64,000 bases of DNA from Nocardioides sp. InS609-2 (GCF_023208195.1 NZ_CP060034.1:4340001-4404000); one strand, 5' to 3'. Shown: positions 8,672-17,439, counted from the stretch's first letter. A program made the numbers and translations. The notes: a model not told the origin generated them from the sequence alone.

Positions 8672-9859
8672 TCAGAAGCCGATCGGCAGGCCCGCGTAGT
8701 TCTCGGCCAGACCCGTTGCACCGGCTTCGCTGGAGGTGACCCAGCGCAGCTGTGAGAGCTGGAGCTGCTCGTCGAACGGGTCTCCCGTGCTGTGCAGCAT
8801 CGTGGTCATCCACCACGAGAAGTGAGTGCATCGCCAGACCCTGCGCAGCGCGGTGTCGGAGTAGTCGTCGGCCAGGCGTGAGTCGTCCTTGCGGAGCAGT
8901 TCGACCAGCGCTGGCGCGAGCAGGCCGACGTCGGCGACCGCGAGGTTGAGACCCTTGGCGCCGGTCGGCGGCACGATGTGCGCGGCGTCGCCCGCGAGGA
9001 ACAGCCGGCCGTGGCGCATCGGCGTCGAGACGTGGGATCGCATCGGCAGCACCGACTTGTCGGTGACCGGGCCCGGTGTCAGCTCCCAGCCGTCCTGTCC
9101 GTGGCCGAGCCGGGTAGCGAGCGCTTGCCAGATGCGGTCGTCGGGCCAGTCGTCGAGCGAGGTGTCGTTGGGCACCTGGAGATAGAGCCGCGACACCGTC
9201 TCCGAACGCATCGAGTGCATGGCGAAACCGTCGGGGTGCCAGGCATAGATCAGGTCGTCGGTCGACGGCGCGACATCGGCGAGGATGCCGAGCCAGGAGT
9301 AGGGATAGGTCCGCTCCCAGGTCTGCTGCACCGTGGACGGTACGGCGGCCCGCGAGGGCCCGAACGAGCCGTCGCAGCCGACCACCACGTCAGCGACGAT
9401 GCGCCGGGCCTCGCCCTCGGACGAGGTGAACGTGACCGACGGGTCGTCGGTCTCGAGGTCGTGCAGCGCGGTGTCGGACACCTCGTAGTGCACCTCCTGA
9501 CCGGCAGCCGTGCGCGCCGCGACGAGGTCGCGCTGCACCTCGGTCTGGCCGTAGAGCCACACCGACCGGTCGGTCAGGTCGACGAAGTCGAGGTGGTGCC
9601 GCTCTTCGGGCCACTGGAGGTGGATCCCGCGGTGCCGCGCACCTTCGCGGTCGAGCCGCTCGCCCAGACCGGCGGAGCGCAGCAGGTCGACCGTCGACTG
9701 CTCCAGGATGCCGGCGCGGATCCGCGCGGCGACGTACTCCTCGGAGCGGCTCTCGACGACCACCGACTCGACCCCGTCTCCGGCCAGGAGGTGGGCGAGG
9801 AGCAGGCCGGCCGGTCCTGCTCCGACGATGGCCACCTGGGTGCGGATCGGCTCTGACAT
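8672..9859 (-). CDS. pobA: 4-hydroxybenzoate 3-monooxygenase
   Basis: A 395-aa FAD-dependent aromatic hydroxylase converting 4-hydroxybenzoate to protocatechuate with NAD(P)H and O2. It shows the Rossmann motif GAGPAGLLLAHLLA near the N-terminus, the CDGSFGPSR (DG) motif near residue 165, and the FAD-ribityl motif GDAAHIVPPTGAKGLNLA near residue 285. Length matches the family. It lies downstream of the IclR regulator and transporter genes and feeds the pca genes on the opposite strand. The start at ATG 9859 is preferred to TTG 9871. A palindrome at 9904-9918, inside the end of the regulator gene, lies 45 bp upstream and is a likely activator site. Confidence 0.93.
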   Translation of the reverse strand: MSEPIRTQVAIVGAGPAGLLLAHLLAGDGVESVVVESRSEEYVAARIRAGILEQSTVDLLRSAGLGERLDREGARHRGIHLQWPEERHHLDFVDLTDRSVWLYGQTEVQRDLVAARTAAGQEVHYEVSDTALHDLETDDPSVTFTSSEGEARRIVADVVVGCDGSFGPSRAAVPSTVQQTWERTYPYSWLGILADVAPSTDDLIYAWHPDGFAMHSMRSETVSRLYLQVPNDTSLDDWPDDRIWQALATRLGHGQDGWELTPGPVTDKSVLPMRSHVSTPMRHGRLFLAGDAAHIVPPTGAKGLNLAVADVGLLAPALVELLRKDDSRLADDYSDTALRRVWRCTHFSWWMTTMLHSTGDPFDEQLQLSQLRWVTSSEAGATGLAENYAGLPIGF

Positions 9860-9867
9860 GGCGCGAG

Positions 9868-10668
9868 TCAACCGGATCGGCTGTCCACCGAGCCATGCGA
9901 TGCTTCCGCTGACTGGAAGTTGCGCTCGAGTGCCCGACCGATGCCTCGGGCCGCGACCTCCAGGGCGGCGACCAGCCTGGGCCGGTCGTTCCTGAGGGAC
10001 GCCACGACGATGCCCAGTGCTGCCACCACGGCGTCACCTCGGCGGATCGGCACGGCAGCCGAACAGGCGCCCAGGCTCATCTCCTCCGACGTGGTGGCGT
10101 AGCCCACTCGCCGGACCTGGGTGAGCTGGCGCCGCAGGTGACCGGGCTGGGTGAGCGTGTACGCCGTCAGCCGCGGCAGGTCAGCGAGAACCGCCCGTTG
10201 CACCTCGGCCGGGGCGTGGGCGAGGAGCACCTTGCCCACCCCGGTCGCGTGCATGGGCAGCCGGGTGCCGACGGTGCTCACGATCGGCACCGAGCTGTTG
10301 CCGCGAAGCCGGTCGAGATAGAGCACCTCGGTACCGTCCCGCACGGCCAGGTGGACGGTGGCCAGCGTGGCGCCGTACAGGTCGTTGAGGTACGGCGAGG
10401 CGAGCTCGACCAGGCCGGCCTGCAACGGAGCGAGCAGTCCGATGTCCCAGAGGCGCCGCCCGATGACGAACCGACCGTCGCTCACCCGGGCCAGAGCGCC
10501 CCACGCGACCAGCTCGGCCGCGAGCCGGTGGGCCGTGGGCACGGGCAGGCCGGCCCGGTCGGCGAGCTCGGTCAGGGTGAGCCGGCGGTGGTCCTCGTCG
10601 AACGCGCCGAGCAGGGCCAGCGCCCGGCTCGTCACCGTGGCGCCGGGAGAGGAGGAGTTGCCGGCCAC
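9868..10668 (-). CDS. IclR family regulator of protocatechuate/4-hydroxybenzoate genes
   Basis: A 266-aa protein with an N-terminal winged HTH (residues about 12-70: LTLTELADRAGLPVPTAHRLAAEL) and a C-terminal IclR effector domain (about 85-255, including MHATGVGKVLLAH and GACSAAVPI). PcaR, PcaU and PobR are IclR proteins that sense beta-ketoadipate-pathway intermediates. Position between the transporter and pobA, and opposite pcaHGB-DC-F, makes this the local regulator. Start GTG 10668. The gene has its own palindrome at 10680-10694 (probable autoregulation) and contains the pobA palindrome in its last codons. Confidence 0.9.
   Translation of the reverse strand: MAGNSSSPGATVTSRALALLGAFDEDHRRLTLTELADRAGLPVPTAHRLAAELVAWGALARVSDGRFVIGRRLWDIGLLAPLQAGLVELASPYLNDLYGATLATVHLAVRDGTEVLYLDRLRGNSSVPIVSTVGTRLPMHATGVGKVLLAHAPAEVQRAVLADLPRLTAYTLTQPGHLRRQLTQVRRVGYATTSEEMSLGACSAAVPIRRGDAVVAALGIVVASLRNDRPRLVAALEVAARGIGRALERNFQSAEASHGSVDSRSG
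9904..9918. promoter_or_regulatory. Candidate IclR operator upstream of pobA
   Basis: TTCCGCTGACTGGAA, an imperfect palindrome matching the two other sites in this cluster (TTCCRCT-N3-YGGAA). It lies within the 3' end of the regulator gene, 45 bp before the pobA start, an activating distance. Inferred from sequence pattern only. Confidence 0.6.
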
Positions 10669-10679
10669 GACGGAGAGTC

Positions 10680-10694
10680 TTCCACTCGCCGGAA
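10680..10694. promoter_or_regulatory. Candidate IclR operator upstream of the regulator gene
   Basis: TTCCACTCGCCGGAA, the second member of the TTCC-N7-GGAA set. It begins 12 bp before the GTG start of the IclR gene. That is a position expected to block its own promoter, suggesting autorepression. Confidence 0.6.
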
Positions 10695-10709
10695 CCCGGC
10701 GCTACGCCG

Positions 10710-11966
10710 TCAGCGCTCGGCCGAGTGCATGTCGGCGGGCACGGTCGACAGCGCGGCCACCGCCAGCACCGCCGCGACGGCGAAGGCATAGAAGCCCCAC
10801 GGGTAGGCGATCCCGGCGGTCACCAGCGCGCCACCCAGCGACGGGCCGACGATGGCGCCGATCCGGCCGACGCCTGCGGACATCCCGAGCGCGGTGCCGC
10901 GGATCTCGGGCGGGTAGAGGTGGCCGACGAACGCGTAGACCAGCACCTGGGCGCTGAAGACGAAGATGCCTGCGAGCAGAACGGCGACGTACACGAGCAG
11001 CGAGCTGTCGATCTTGATCGACAGCATGGCGAGGAACACCGCGGCCAGGCCGAACCATGCGAGCACGGTCCTCTTGTTTCCGCGTGCGTCGCTGATGCCG
11101 CCGGCTGCGACAAGACCGATGACGGCGCCGACGTTGAGCACCAGGAGGAGCCCGGTGCCGGCCTTGATGGAGTAGCCGGCCTCGCCCATGATCGTCGGCA
11201 GCCAGGTGTTGAGGCCGTAGACCAGCAGCAGACCCATGAACGACGCGACCCACAGGCCGATGCTGACGCGCAGGAAGCGACCCTTGACGACATCGGCGCT
11301 GCGCACCACGGCAGGCTTGGCGTCGCCGACGGACTCGAGCGCCCGCAGGTAGGCCTCCGACTCGGGCAGCTTGGCCCACAGCAGCGGCACGGTCGTGAGA
11401 CCGGCGAGGCCGCCGACGACGAACATCGACTCCCAGCCGTAGGAGTCGATCATCACCAGCGCCAGCAGGGCGGTGAGTACGGCGCCGACGTGGTAGCCGG
11501 TCATCGTCAGCGTGACTGCCCGGCCGTTGCGACCGGCCGACGCGTGCTCGCTCATGTAGGCCAGTGCCGTAGGCAGGCAGGCCCCCAGACCCAGGCCGGC
11601 GAGGAGCCGCAGCGCGGTGAACTGGGTGACGTCGGCGGCCAGCGGGATCGCGAGGGTGAACAGCGAGAACATCAGCACGCAGGAGATCAGGCTCTTGCGC
11701 CGGCCGAACCGGTCGGTCAGCGGGCCGATCGCGACCGCGCCGAGTCCGACCCCGACCAGGCCGATGGTCGAGGCCGCGGTGACCGATGACGGCGTGAAGC
11801 CGAGGTTGCCGGTGCCGAGCAGTGTCGGGATCACGGCGCCGAGGACGACTAGGTCGAAGCCGTCGAGCGCGACCGCGATCCAGCAGAGCACGACGGGCCA
11901 GGAGCCGGCGGCGCGTGGCGTGCCGGTCCGACCTGTGGCGGATGAGGCGGGGAGTGGGGTGGACAT
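10710..11966 (-). CDS. pcaK: MFS aromatic acid:H+ symporter (AAHS family)
   Basis: A 418-aa, 12-helix major facilitator. The first helix has the AAHS motif ALDGFDLVVLG, and the loop between helices 2 and 3 has DRFGRRKSL. PcaK/BenK-type proteins import 4-hydroxybenzoate, protocatechuate or benzoate with protons. Transcribed ahead of the IclR gene and pobA and divergently from pcaH, it most likely supplies 4-hydroxybenzoate or protocatechuate. The start ATG 11966 has a GGAG ribosome site upstream. The symbol is by analogy; substrate not provable here. Confidence 0.85.
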   Translation of the reverse strand: MSTPLPASSATGRTGTPRAAGSWPVVLCWIAVALDGFDLVVLGAVIPTLLGTGNLGFTPSSVTAASTIGLVGVGLGAVAIGPLTDRFGRRKSLISCVLMFSLFTLAIPLAADVTQFTALRLLAGLGLGACLPTALAYMSEHASAGRNGRAVTLTMTGYHVGAVLTALLALVMIDSYGWESMFVVGGLAGLTTVPLLWAKLPESEAYLRALESVGDAKPAVVRSADVVKGRFLRVSIGLWVASFMGLLLVYGLNTWLPTIMGEAGYSIKAGTGLLLVLNVGAVIGLVAAGGISDARGNKRTVLAWFGLAAVFLAMLSIKIDSSLLVYVAVLLAGIFVFSAQVLVYAFVGHLYPPEIRGTALGMSAGVGRIGAIVGPSLGGALVTAGIAYPWGFYAFAVAAVLAVAALSTVPADMHSAER

Positions 11967-12036
11967 CGGGGGCTCCTTGGCGGTCGGGGGATCGACCTCA
12001 CCGTGGCAGCGGTCACAGTGTCCGCCGAGCATCCGA

Positions 12037-12051
12037 TTCCACTGGGTGGAA
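12037..12051. promoter_or_regulatory. Candidate IclR operator in the transporter-pcaH divergent region
   Basis: TTCCACTGGGTGGAA, a 15-bp palindrome with perfect 6-bp arms. It centres 53 bp before the pcaH start (-10 box TACCGT at 12084-12089, leaderless GTG 12097) and 78 bp before the transporter start, so it could serve both promoters. It is the best of three matching sites. Confidence 0.65.
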
Positions 12052-12096
12052 GTGGACCGAAGGGCGTCTCGGGCTCCGGGCCCTACCGTTGTGCAC

Positions 12097-12909
12097 GTGA
12101 GCGACCTCCTCCACAACACGCACGCGCCGGCCGACCCTGACTCCTCGTCGCGGAGCCAGGCCGAGGTGAGTGCCGACATGGATGCCGTCTCCCGGGAGTA
12201 CGCCGGCTCGAAGGCCGCCGCGGGCGACGGCGAGACGCGCACGCGTCTCGACTTCCCGGCGTACCGGAGCAGCATCCTGCGGCACCCGACCAAGGATCTC
12301 CACCACGCCGATCCCGAGGGTGTCGAGCTGTGGTCGCCGGTGTTCGGAGAGAACGACCTCGACCCGCTCGAGGCCGACCTAACCGTCCAGCACGGCGGCG
12401 AGCCCGTCGGCGAACGGATGAAGGTGACCGGGCGGGTGCTCGACGGCGACGGACGCCCGGTGCGGCGCCAGCTCGTCGAGATCTGGCAGGCCAATGCGGG
12501 CGGCCGCTACATCCACAAGCGCGACAACCACCCGGCCGGGCTGGATCCGAACTTCACCGGCGTCGGACGCTGTCTCACCGACGGCGACGGGACGTACGAG
12601 TTCACCACCATCAAGCCCGGCCCCTACCCGTGGAGGAACCACCGCAACGCCTGGCGGCCAGCGCACATCCACTTCTCACTCTTCGGCACCGACTTCACGC
12701 AGCGGCTGGTGACCCAGATGTACTTCCCGGGCGATCCGCTCTTCGCTCTCGACCCGATCTACCGGTCGATCGTCGACCCACGCGCGCGACGCCGGCTGGT
12801 GGCGGCGTACGACCACGACGTCACCGAGCACGAGTGGTGCACCGGCTACCGGTGGGACATCGTGCTGACCGGCAGCCAGCGCACCCCGCTCGAGGAGGAG
12901 CACGCGTGA
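12097..12909 (+). CDS. pcaH: Protocatechuate 3,4-dioxygenase beta subunit
   Basis: A 270-aa intradiol dioxygenase subunit that with PcaG opens protocatechuate to 3-carboxy-cis,cis-muconate using non-haem Fe(III). The core runs from VTGRVLDGDGRPV (about residue 110) through LVEIWQANAGGRY, and the iron ligands lie in GPYPW and RPAHIHFS (Tyr, His, His). The start GTG 12097 gives a typical PcaH N-terminus and sits 7 nt after TACCGT (12084-12089), so the transcript is leaderless. First gene of pcaHGB-DC-F; its last bases overlap pcaG. Confidence 0.93.
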   Translation: MSDLLHNTHAPADPDSSSRSQAEVSADMDAVSREYAGSKAAAGDGETRTRLDFPAYRSSILRHPTKDLHHADPEGVELWSPVFGENDLDPLEADLTVQHGGEPVGERMKVTGRVLDGDGRPVRRQLVEIWQANAGGRYIHKRDNHPAGLDPNFTGVGRCLTDGDGTYEFTTIKPGPYPWRNHRNAWRPAHIHFSLFGTDFTQRLVTQMYFPGDPLFALDPIYRSIVDPRARRRLVAAYDHDVTEHEWCTGYRWDIVLTGSQRTPLEEEHA

Positions 12910-13430
12910 CGTGGCTGCCCACGCCGGGCCAGACGGTCGGCCCCTTCTTCTCCTTCGCCCTCGAGTACGACGGCGACGCGGCGCTGGTGCCCGACCACCA
13001 CCCCGATGCCGTACGACTGCACGGCCGGGTCTTCGACGGCGCCGGCCAGCCGGTGCCGGACGCGCTGATCGAGCTGTGGCAGGCAGAGCCGTCCGGGCGT
13101 CCCTCACGGGCATCCGGGTCGCTGCGCCGCGACAGTGCGACGTTCACCGGCTGGGGGCGGTGCGCGACCGGTGCCGATGGCCGCTACGCGTTCACCACGC
13201 TCGTGCCTGGAGCACCGTTCTTCGCGCTCACCGTCTTCGCTCGCGGCTTGCTCGACGGGCTGTTCACCCGCGCCTACCTGCCGACGGCATCGGGGGACGC
13301 GTTCCTGCGGACGGTCGAGGCCGAGCGGCGGCACACGCTTCTCGCGGTGGCTGACGACGCCGGCTACGAGTTCGACATCCGCCTCCAGGGCGAGGACGAG
13401 ACCGTCTTCCTCGCCCATCCGCGACACTGA
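12906..13430 (+). CDS. pcaG: Protocatechuate 3,4-dioxygenase alpha subunit
   Basis: A 174-aa partner of PcaH. It starts TPGQTVGPFFSFAL, the standard alpha-subunit N-terminus, then VRLHGRVFDGAGQPVPDALIE and WQAEPSG. As expected for the alpha chain, the metal-binding His pair is missing. GTG 12906 overlaps the pcaH stop by 4 bp, which should keep the subunits in balance. Confidence 0.92.
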   Translation: MTWLPTPGQTVGPFFSFALEYDGDAALVPDHHPDAVRLHGRVFDGAGQPVPDALIELWQAEPSGRPSRASGSLRRDSATFTGWGRCATGADGRYAFTTLVPGAPFFALTVFARGLLDGLFTRAYLPTASGDAFLRTVEAERRHTLLAVADDAGYEFDIRLQGEDETVFLAHPRH

Positions 13431-13434
13431 CGTC

Positions 13435-14598
13435 GTGAGCGAACTGTTCTGGCCCGGCGACGACCGGGCGGGCCACCACTTCAGCGACACCGCTTTCGTC
13501 GCTGCGATGGTCGAGGTTGAGCGGGCTTGGCTGTCCGTGCTCGGGCATCCGACCGCGCTTCTGTCGCAGAGCGACCTCACGGACGTCGAGTCCGGCGGCA
13601 ACCCGGTCATCTCGCTCGTCGCTGCCCTGCGAGCGCAGCTTTCTGGTGTCGACGATGACGCAGCGCGGTGGCTGCACCGCGGACTCACCAGCCAGGACGT
13701 CGTCGACTCCGCGCTGATGATGCTGCTGCGCGATGCGGCCGTCGACCTGCGCGCCGACCTGCGTCGCACGATCCTGCGGTTGACCGAGCTAGCCGACCAG
13801 CACCGCGACACCCCCATGGTGGCGCGCACCCTGACCCAACGGGCGGTGCCGACGACCTTCGGAGCGAAGGCGGCGGCCTGGCTGACCGGAGTGCTCGATG
13901 CGTACGACGACGTGGTCGGGCTCTCCTTCCCGGTGCAGCTCGGCGGTGCCGGCGGCACCAATGCGGCCGTTGTCGAGCTCGGCCTCGACCCGGCTGCCGC
14001 ACGCACTTCACTGGCTACCGGCCTGGGTCTCGACGAGGCGCTGCCGTGGCACACCGCCCGACGTCCGGTGACCCGGACAGCTGACGCCCTCGTCGCGTGC
14101 ACCGATGCCTGGTCACGCATCGCCAATGACGTGCTGACCCTGTCGCGGCCCGAGATCGGCGAGCTGTCGGAGGGCGTCGGCGGCGGCTCCTCGACGATGC
14201 CGCACAAGGCCAACCCCGTGCTCTCGACGCTTGTACGACGCGCTGGACTCGCCGCCCCGCAGCTTGCCGCGACGCTGCACGCCGCGGCCGCCGACCAGTC
14301 CGACGAGCGCGCGAGCGGCGGCTGGCACGTCGAGTGGGACACCCTGCGTGTGCTCGTACGTCGGACGCTCGTGGCCGGCAGCCAGATGAGGGACCTGCTC
14401 GACGGGCTCCGCGTTCACCACGACAAGATGGTCACGACTCTCGATGCCGCGCGCGACGACGTACGTGCGGAGCAGCGCAGCATCGCCGAGGTCTCCGGCC
14501 ACCACGCACCGGCAGACGGCGACTACACCGGCGAGGCGCGCAGCCTGGTCGACGAAGTCGTGGCTCGCGCCCGCACCGCCTTGAAGGAGGACGCATGA
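13435..14598 (+). CDS. pcaB: 3-carboxy-cis,cis-muconate cycloisomerase
   Basis: A 387-aa fumarase/argininosuccinate-lyase superfamily enzyme that lactonises the PcaHG product to 4-carboxymuconolactone. It shows the superfamily signature GGGSSTMPHKANP (about residues 260-272), HRGLTSQDVVDSAL and RTLTQRAVPTTFG. It starts 4 bp after pcaG with GTG 13435, and its stop overlaps the next start (ATGA). Confidence 0.92.
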   Translation: MSELFWPGDDRAGHHFSDTAFVAAMVEVERAWLSVLGHPTALLSQSDLTDVESGGNPVISLVAALRAQLSGVDDDAARWLHRGLTSQDVVDSALMMLLRDAAVDLRADLRRTILRLTELADQHRDTPMVARTLTQRAVPTTFGAKAAAWLTGVLDAYDDVVGLSFPVQLGGAGGTNAAVVELGLDPAAARTSLATGLGLDEALPWHTARRPVTRTADALVACTDAWSRIANDVLTLSRPEIGELSEGVGGGSSTMPHKANPVLSTLVRRAGLAAPQLAATLHAAAADQSDERASGGWHVEWDTLRVLVRRTLVAGSQMRDLLDGLRVHHDKMVTTLDAARDDVRAEQRSIAEVSGHHAPADGDYTGEARSLVDEVVARARTALKEDA

Positions 14599-15809
14599 TC
14601 CCGGCCGTCACCACCGTCCGGCTGACCGGCGCGCGCGACCGCTCGGAGATGCCGTTGCTGGTGCTGGGGCCGAGCCTCGGCACGTCGGCCACGACATTGT
14701 GGTCGGCCTGCGCCGCGGGGCTGACCGACGTCTTCGACGTCGTCGCCTGGGACCTGCCTGGCCACGGTCACAACCGGGCCGTTCACGACGAGCCGTTCAC
14801 GATGGGCGAGCTGGCGACCGGGGTGCTGCGCGTGGTCGACGCGGTGCTCGAGGAGCGTGGCGAGGCCGGTGGCTCGTTCGGCTACGCCGGTGACTCGGTC
14901 GGCGGCGCCGTCGGCCTCCAGCTGCTGCTCGACACGCCTGACCGGGTGTCTGCCGCGGTGCTGCTGTGCACCGGCGCCCAAATCGGCGACGTCGCGATGT
15001 GGAGCGGGCGGATGGGCCAGGTCAGTGTCTCGGGCACGCCGGTGATGGTGAGCGGCTCGGCCGAGCGGTGGTTCGGGCCCGGCTTCGTCGAACGCGAGCC
15101 GGACCGGGCGTCGGCGCTGCTGCATGCCCTCCAGGACGCCGACGACGAGGGCTACGTGCAGGTCTGTGGCGCGCTGGCGGAGTTCGACGTACGCGACCGG
15201 CTGCACGAGATCACCACTCCGGTGCTCGCGGTGGCCGGATCCCGCGACGTCGCGGCGCCGCCCGCCAAGCTGCGCGAGATCGCCGACGGCGTCAAGGACG
15301 GCCGGTTGGTGGAGCTCGACGGTGTCGCCCACCTCGCTCCGGCCGAGGCGCCCAACCTGGTCGCCCGACTGATTCGGCACCACCTGTTGGGGGAGCTGCT
15401 CGAATCGACTGACGGGCAGGACCGCACGCTGCGCGAGGTGTACGACGCGGGCCTGGCCGTACGCCGCGAGGTGCTCGGCGACGCGCACGTCGACCGCGCG
15501 ACAGCCGCCACGACCGACCTGACCGCCGAGTTCCAGCAGCTCATCACGACGTACGCCTGGGGCACCATCTGGACCCGCCCCGGCCTCGACCGTCGCAGCC
15601 GCTCGCTCATCACGCTCACCGCGCTGGTCGCGCGGGGCCACCACGAGGAGCTCGCGCTGCACCTGCGCGCGGCCCGCACCAACGGCCTCACGGTCGACGA
15701 GATCAAGGAGCTGCTGCTCCAGACCGCGATCTACTGCGGGGTCCCCGACGCCAACACGGCGTTCCGGATCGCGCAGCAGGTTCTGGCAGAGGAAGAGGAC
15801 GACCGATGA
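14595..15809 (+). CDS. pcaL: Fused 3-oxoadipate enol-lactonase / 4-carboxymuconolactone decarboxylase
   Basis: A 404-aa two-domain protein. Residues about 1-265 are an alpha/beta hydrolase (PcaD, enol-lactone hydrolysis) with nucleophile elbow GDSVGG and a late catalytic His in DGVAHLAP. Residues about 275-400 are a carboxymuconolactone decarboxylase domain (PcaC), including RSRSLITLTALVARG and YCGVPDANTAFR. The fusion, called pcaL or pcaDC, is common in actinobacteria and performs two consecutive steps. ATGA coupling links it to pcaB, and its stop overlaps the thiolase start. Confidence 0.92.
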   Translation: MIPAVTTVRLTGARDRSEMPLLVLGPSLGTSATTLWSACAAGLTDVFDVVAWDLPGHGHNRAVHDEPFTMGELATGVLRVVDAVLEERGEAGGSFGYAGDSVGGAVGLQLLLDTPDRVSAAVLLCTGAQIGDVAMWSGRMGQVSVSGTPVMVSGSAERWFGPGFVEREPDRASALLHALQDADDEGYVQVCGALAEFDVRDRLHEITTPVLAVAGSRDVAAPPAKLREIADGVKDGRLVELDGVAHLAPAEAPNLVARLIRHHLLGELLESTDGQDRTLREVYDAGLAVRREVLGDAHVDRATAATTDLTAEFQQLITTYAWGTIWTRPGLDRRSRSLITLTALVARGHHEELALHLRAARTNGLTVDEIKELLLQTAIYCGVPDANTAFRIAQQVLAEEEDDR

Positions 15810-16996
15810 CCAGCTCCTTCGTGTACGCCGCGGCGCGCACGCCGTTCGGACGCTTCGGTGGCGCCCTGGCCGACGTACGGCCTGATGACCTGGCCGCGAC
15901 TGCCCTGCGTGGCGTGCTCGACAAGGCGCCCGGTCTCGACCGGGCCGCGGTCGACGAGGTCGTGTGGGGTAACGCGAACGGCGCGGGCGAGGACAACCGC
16001 AACGTCGGCCGGATGGCGGTGCTGCTCGCCGGGCTGCCGGTCTCGGTGCCCGCGACCACGGTCAACCGGCTCTGCGGATCGAGCCTGGACGCCGCGATGA
16101 TGGCGTCGCGCACGGTCGAGACCGGCGACGCCGACGTGGTCGTGGCCGGGGGAGTCGAGTCGATGACGCGCGCGCCGTGGGTGCTGCCGAAGCCGTCGCG
16201 GGCGTTCCCGGCCGGCAACGTCACGGCGGTGAGCACGACTCTGGGCTGGCGGCTGGTCAACGAGCGGATGCCGAAGGAGTGGACGCTCGCTCTGGGTGAG
16301 TGCAACGAGCAGATCGCCAGCAGCCACGCGATCTCGCGCGAGCGGCAGGACGAGTTCGCAGCCCGTTCGCACAACCTCGCCGACGCGGCGTGGCACGCCG
16401 GCTTCTACGACGACCTGGTGGTGCCTGTCGGGGGCATCGACCTGACGCGCGACGAGGGCATCCGCCCGGGCAGCAGCGCCACGTCGCTGTCAGCGCTGAA
16501 GCCGTCGTTCCGTCCCGACGGCACGATCACTCCCGGCAACGCTTCTCCGTTGAACGACGGCGCGGCGGCACTGCTGATCGGCTCCGAGGCCGCGGCCGAC
16601 AGCATCGGGCTCGCGCCGCTGGCCCGGATCGCGGGCCGGGGTACGGCCGCCCTGGAGCCGCAGCTCTTCGGCATCGCACCGATCGAGGCCGCCAACCTGG
16701 CCCTTTCGAGAGCCGGTATCTCGTGGACCGACGTGTCCGCAGTCGAGCTCAACGAGGCCTTCGCCGTGCAGTCGCTGGCCTGCGTCGACGCGTGGAAGGT
16801 GGACCCCCAGATCGTGAATGCCAAGGGCGGCGCGATCGCGATCGGTCACCCGCTCGGTGCTTCGGGTGCACGGATCCTCGGCACCCTCGCGCACCGTCTC
16901 CGCGAGTCCGGCGACCGCTGGGGTGTCGCCGCGATCTGCATCGGTGTCGGCCAGGCGCTGGCCGTGGTGCTGGAGAACGTGGACGCTCCCTCCTAG
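15806..16996 (+). CDS. pcaF: Beta-ketoadipyl-CoA thiolase
   Basis: A 396-aa thiolase. It has the acyl-accepting Cys in NRLCGSSLDA (about residue 90), NEAFAVQ, GGAIAIGHPLGASGARI (catalytic His) and a C-terminal CIGVGQ with the second Cys. In this operon it most likely cleaves 3-oxoadipyl-CoA to succinyl-CoA and acetyl-CoA. The CoA-transferase genes pcaI and pcaJ needed for the preceding step are not in the window. Its TAG stop overlaps the stop of the convergent MmcQ-like gene within a CTAG. Confidence 0.88.
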   Translation: MTSSFVYAAARTPFGRFGGALADVRPDDLAATALRGVLDKAPGLDRAAVDEVVWGNANGAGEDNRNVGRMAVLLAGLPVSVPATTVNRLCGSSLDAAMMASRTVETGDADVVVAGGVESMTRAPWVLPKPSRAFPAGNVTAVSTTLGWRLVNERMPKEWTLALGECNEQIASSHAISRERQDEFAARSHNLADAAWHAGFYDDLVVPVGGIDLTRDEGIRPGSSATSLSALKPSFRPDGTITPGNASPLNDGAAALLIGSEAAADSIGLAPLARIAGRGTAALEPQLFGIAPIEAANLALSRAGISWTDVSAVELNEAFAVQSLACVDAWKVDPQIVNAKGGAIAIGHPLGASGARILGTLAHRLRESGDRWGVAAICIGVGQALAVVLENVDAPS

Positions 16997-17388
16997 CCGG
17001 CGCGCACCTGGGCTCGCAGCTTCTTCGGTGCCTGCACGCAGTAGCTCTCGGTGACCAGCTCGCCGACCTCCGCCCAGTCGGTGTCGTCGTTGACGAACAT
17101 GCCCACCACGGTCGGGCGCCACGACGGCTTCCAGAACGGGTGGCCGCTGCTGCGCAGTGCGAGCAGCTCTTCGCCCTCGGCCTCGAAGGTGAGTGCCAGC
17201 GCGGGACCTCGGGTGCCGGCATGCCGCGAGAAGGCCGGAGGTCGCCCCTCAGCGATCGCCACGCAGTGCACGAATGTGCGCCCACGCACCCGGAACCTGA
17301 TGCCCGCCCACGCGGCCTCCTCGTAGGCGCCCGGCAGCGGGTCGCAGATCGCGCGCAGTCGCGCGACGACATCGGCTGGCACGTCCAC
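16993..17388 (-). CDS. MmcQ/YjbR family protein
   Basis: A 131-aa small protein of the MmcQ/YjbR fold (CyaY-like, sometimes annotated DNA-binding). Visible are RFRVRGRTFVHC, HPFWKPSWRPTVVGMFV and EVGELVTESYCVQAPKKL. Function unknown. GTG 17388 is chosen over GTG 17397 and GTG 17382 because the minus-strand -10 TAGCGT (17401-17396) lies exactly 7 nt upstream, so the gene is leaderless. Confidence 0.8.
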   Translation of the reverse strand: MDVPADVVARLRAICDPLPGAYEEAAWAGIRFRVRGRTFVHCVAIAEGRPPAFSRHAGTRGPALALTFEAEGEELLALRSSGHPFWKPSWRPTVVGMFVNDDTDWAEVGELVTESYCVQAPKKLRAQVRAG

Positions 17389-17395
17389 GGGTCGC

Positions 17396-17433
17396 ACGCT
17401 AGGTGGTGCCGCCGACAGTGGGCGGCCTACGGT
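17396..17433. promoter_or_regulatory. Back-to-back leaderless promoters (MmcQ-like and GNAT genes)
   Basis: TAGCGT on the minus strand (17401-17396) is 7 nt from GTG 17388, and TACGGT on the plus strand (17428-17433) is 6 nt from GTG 17440. Both genes are therefore driven from one 51-bp divergent region. Confidence 0.6.
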
Positions 17434-17439
17434 GCCGCG

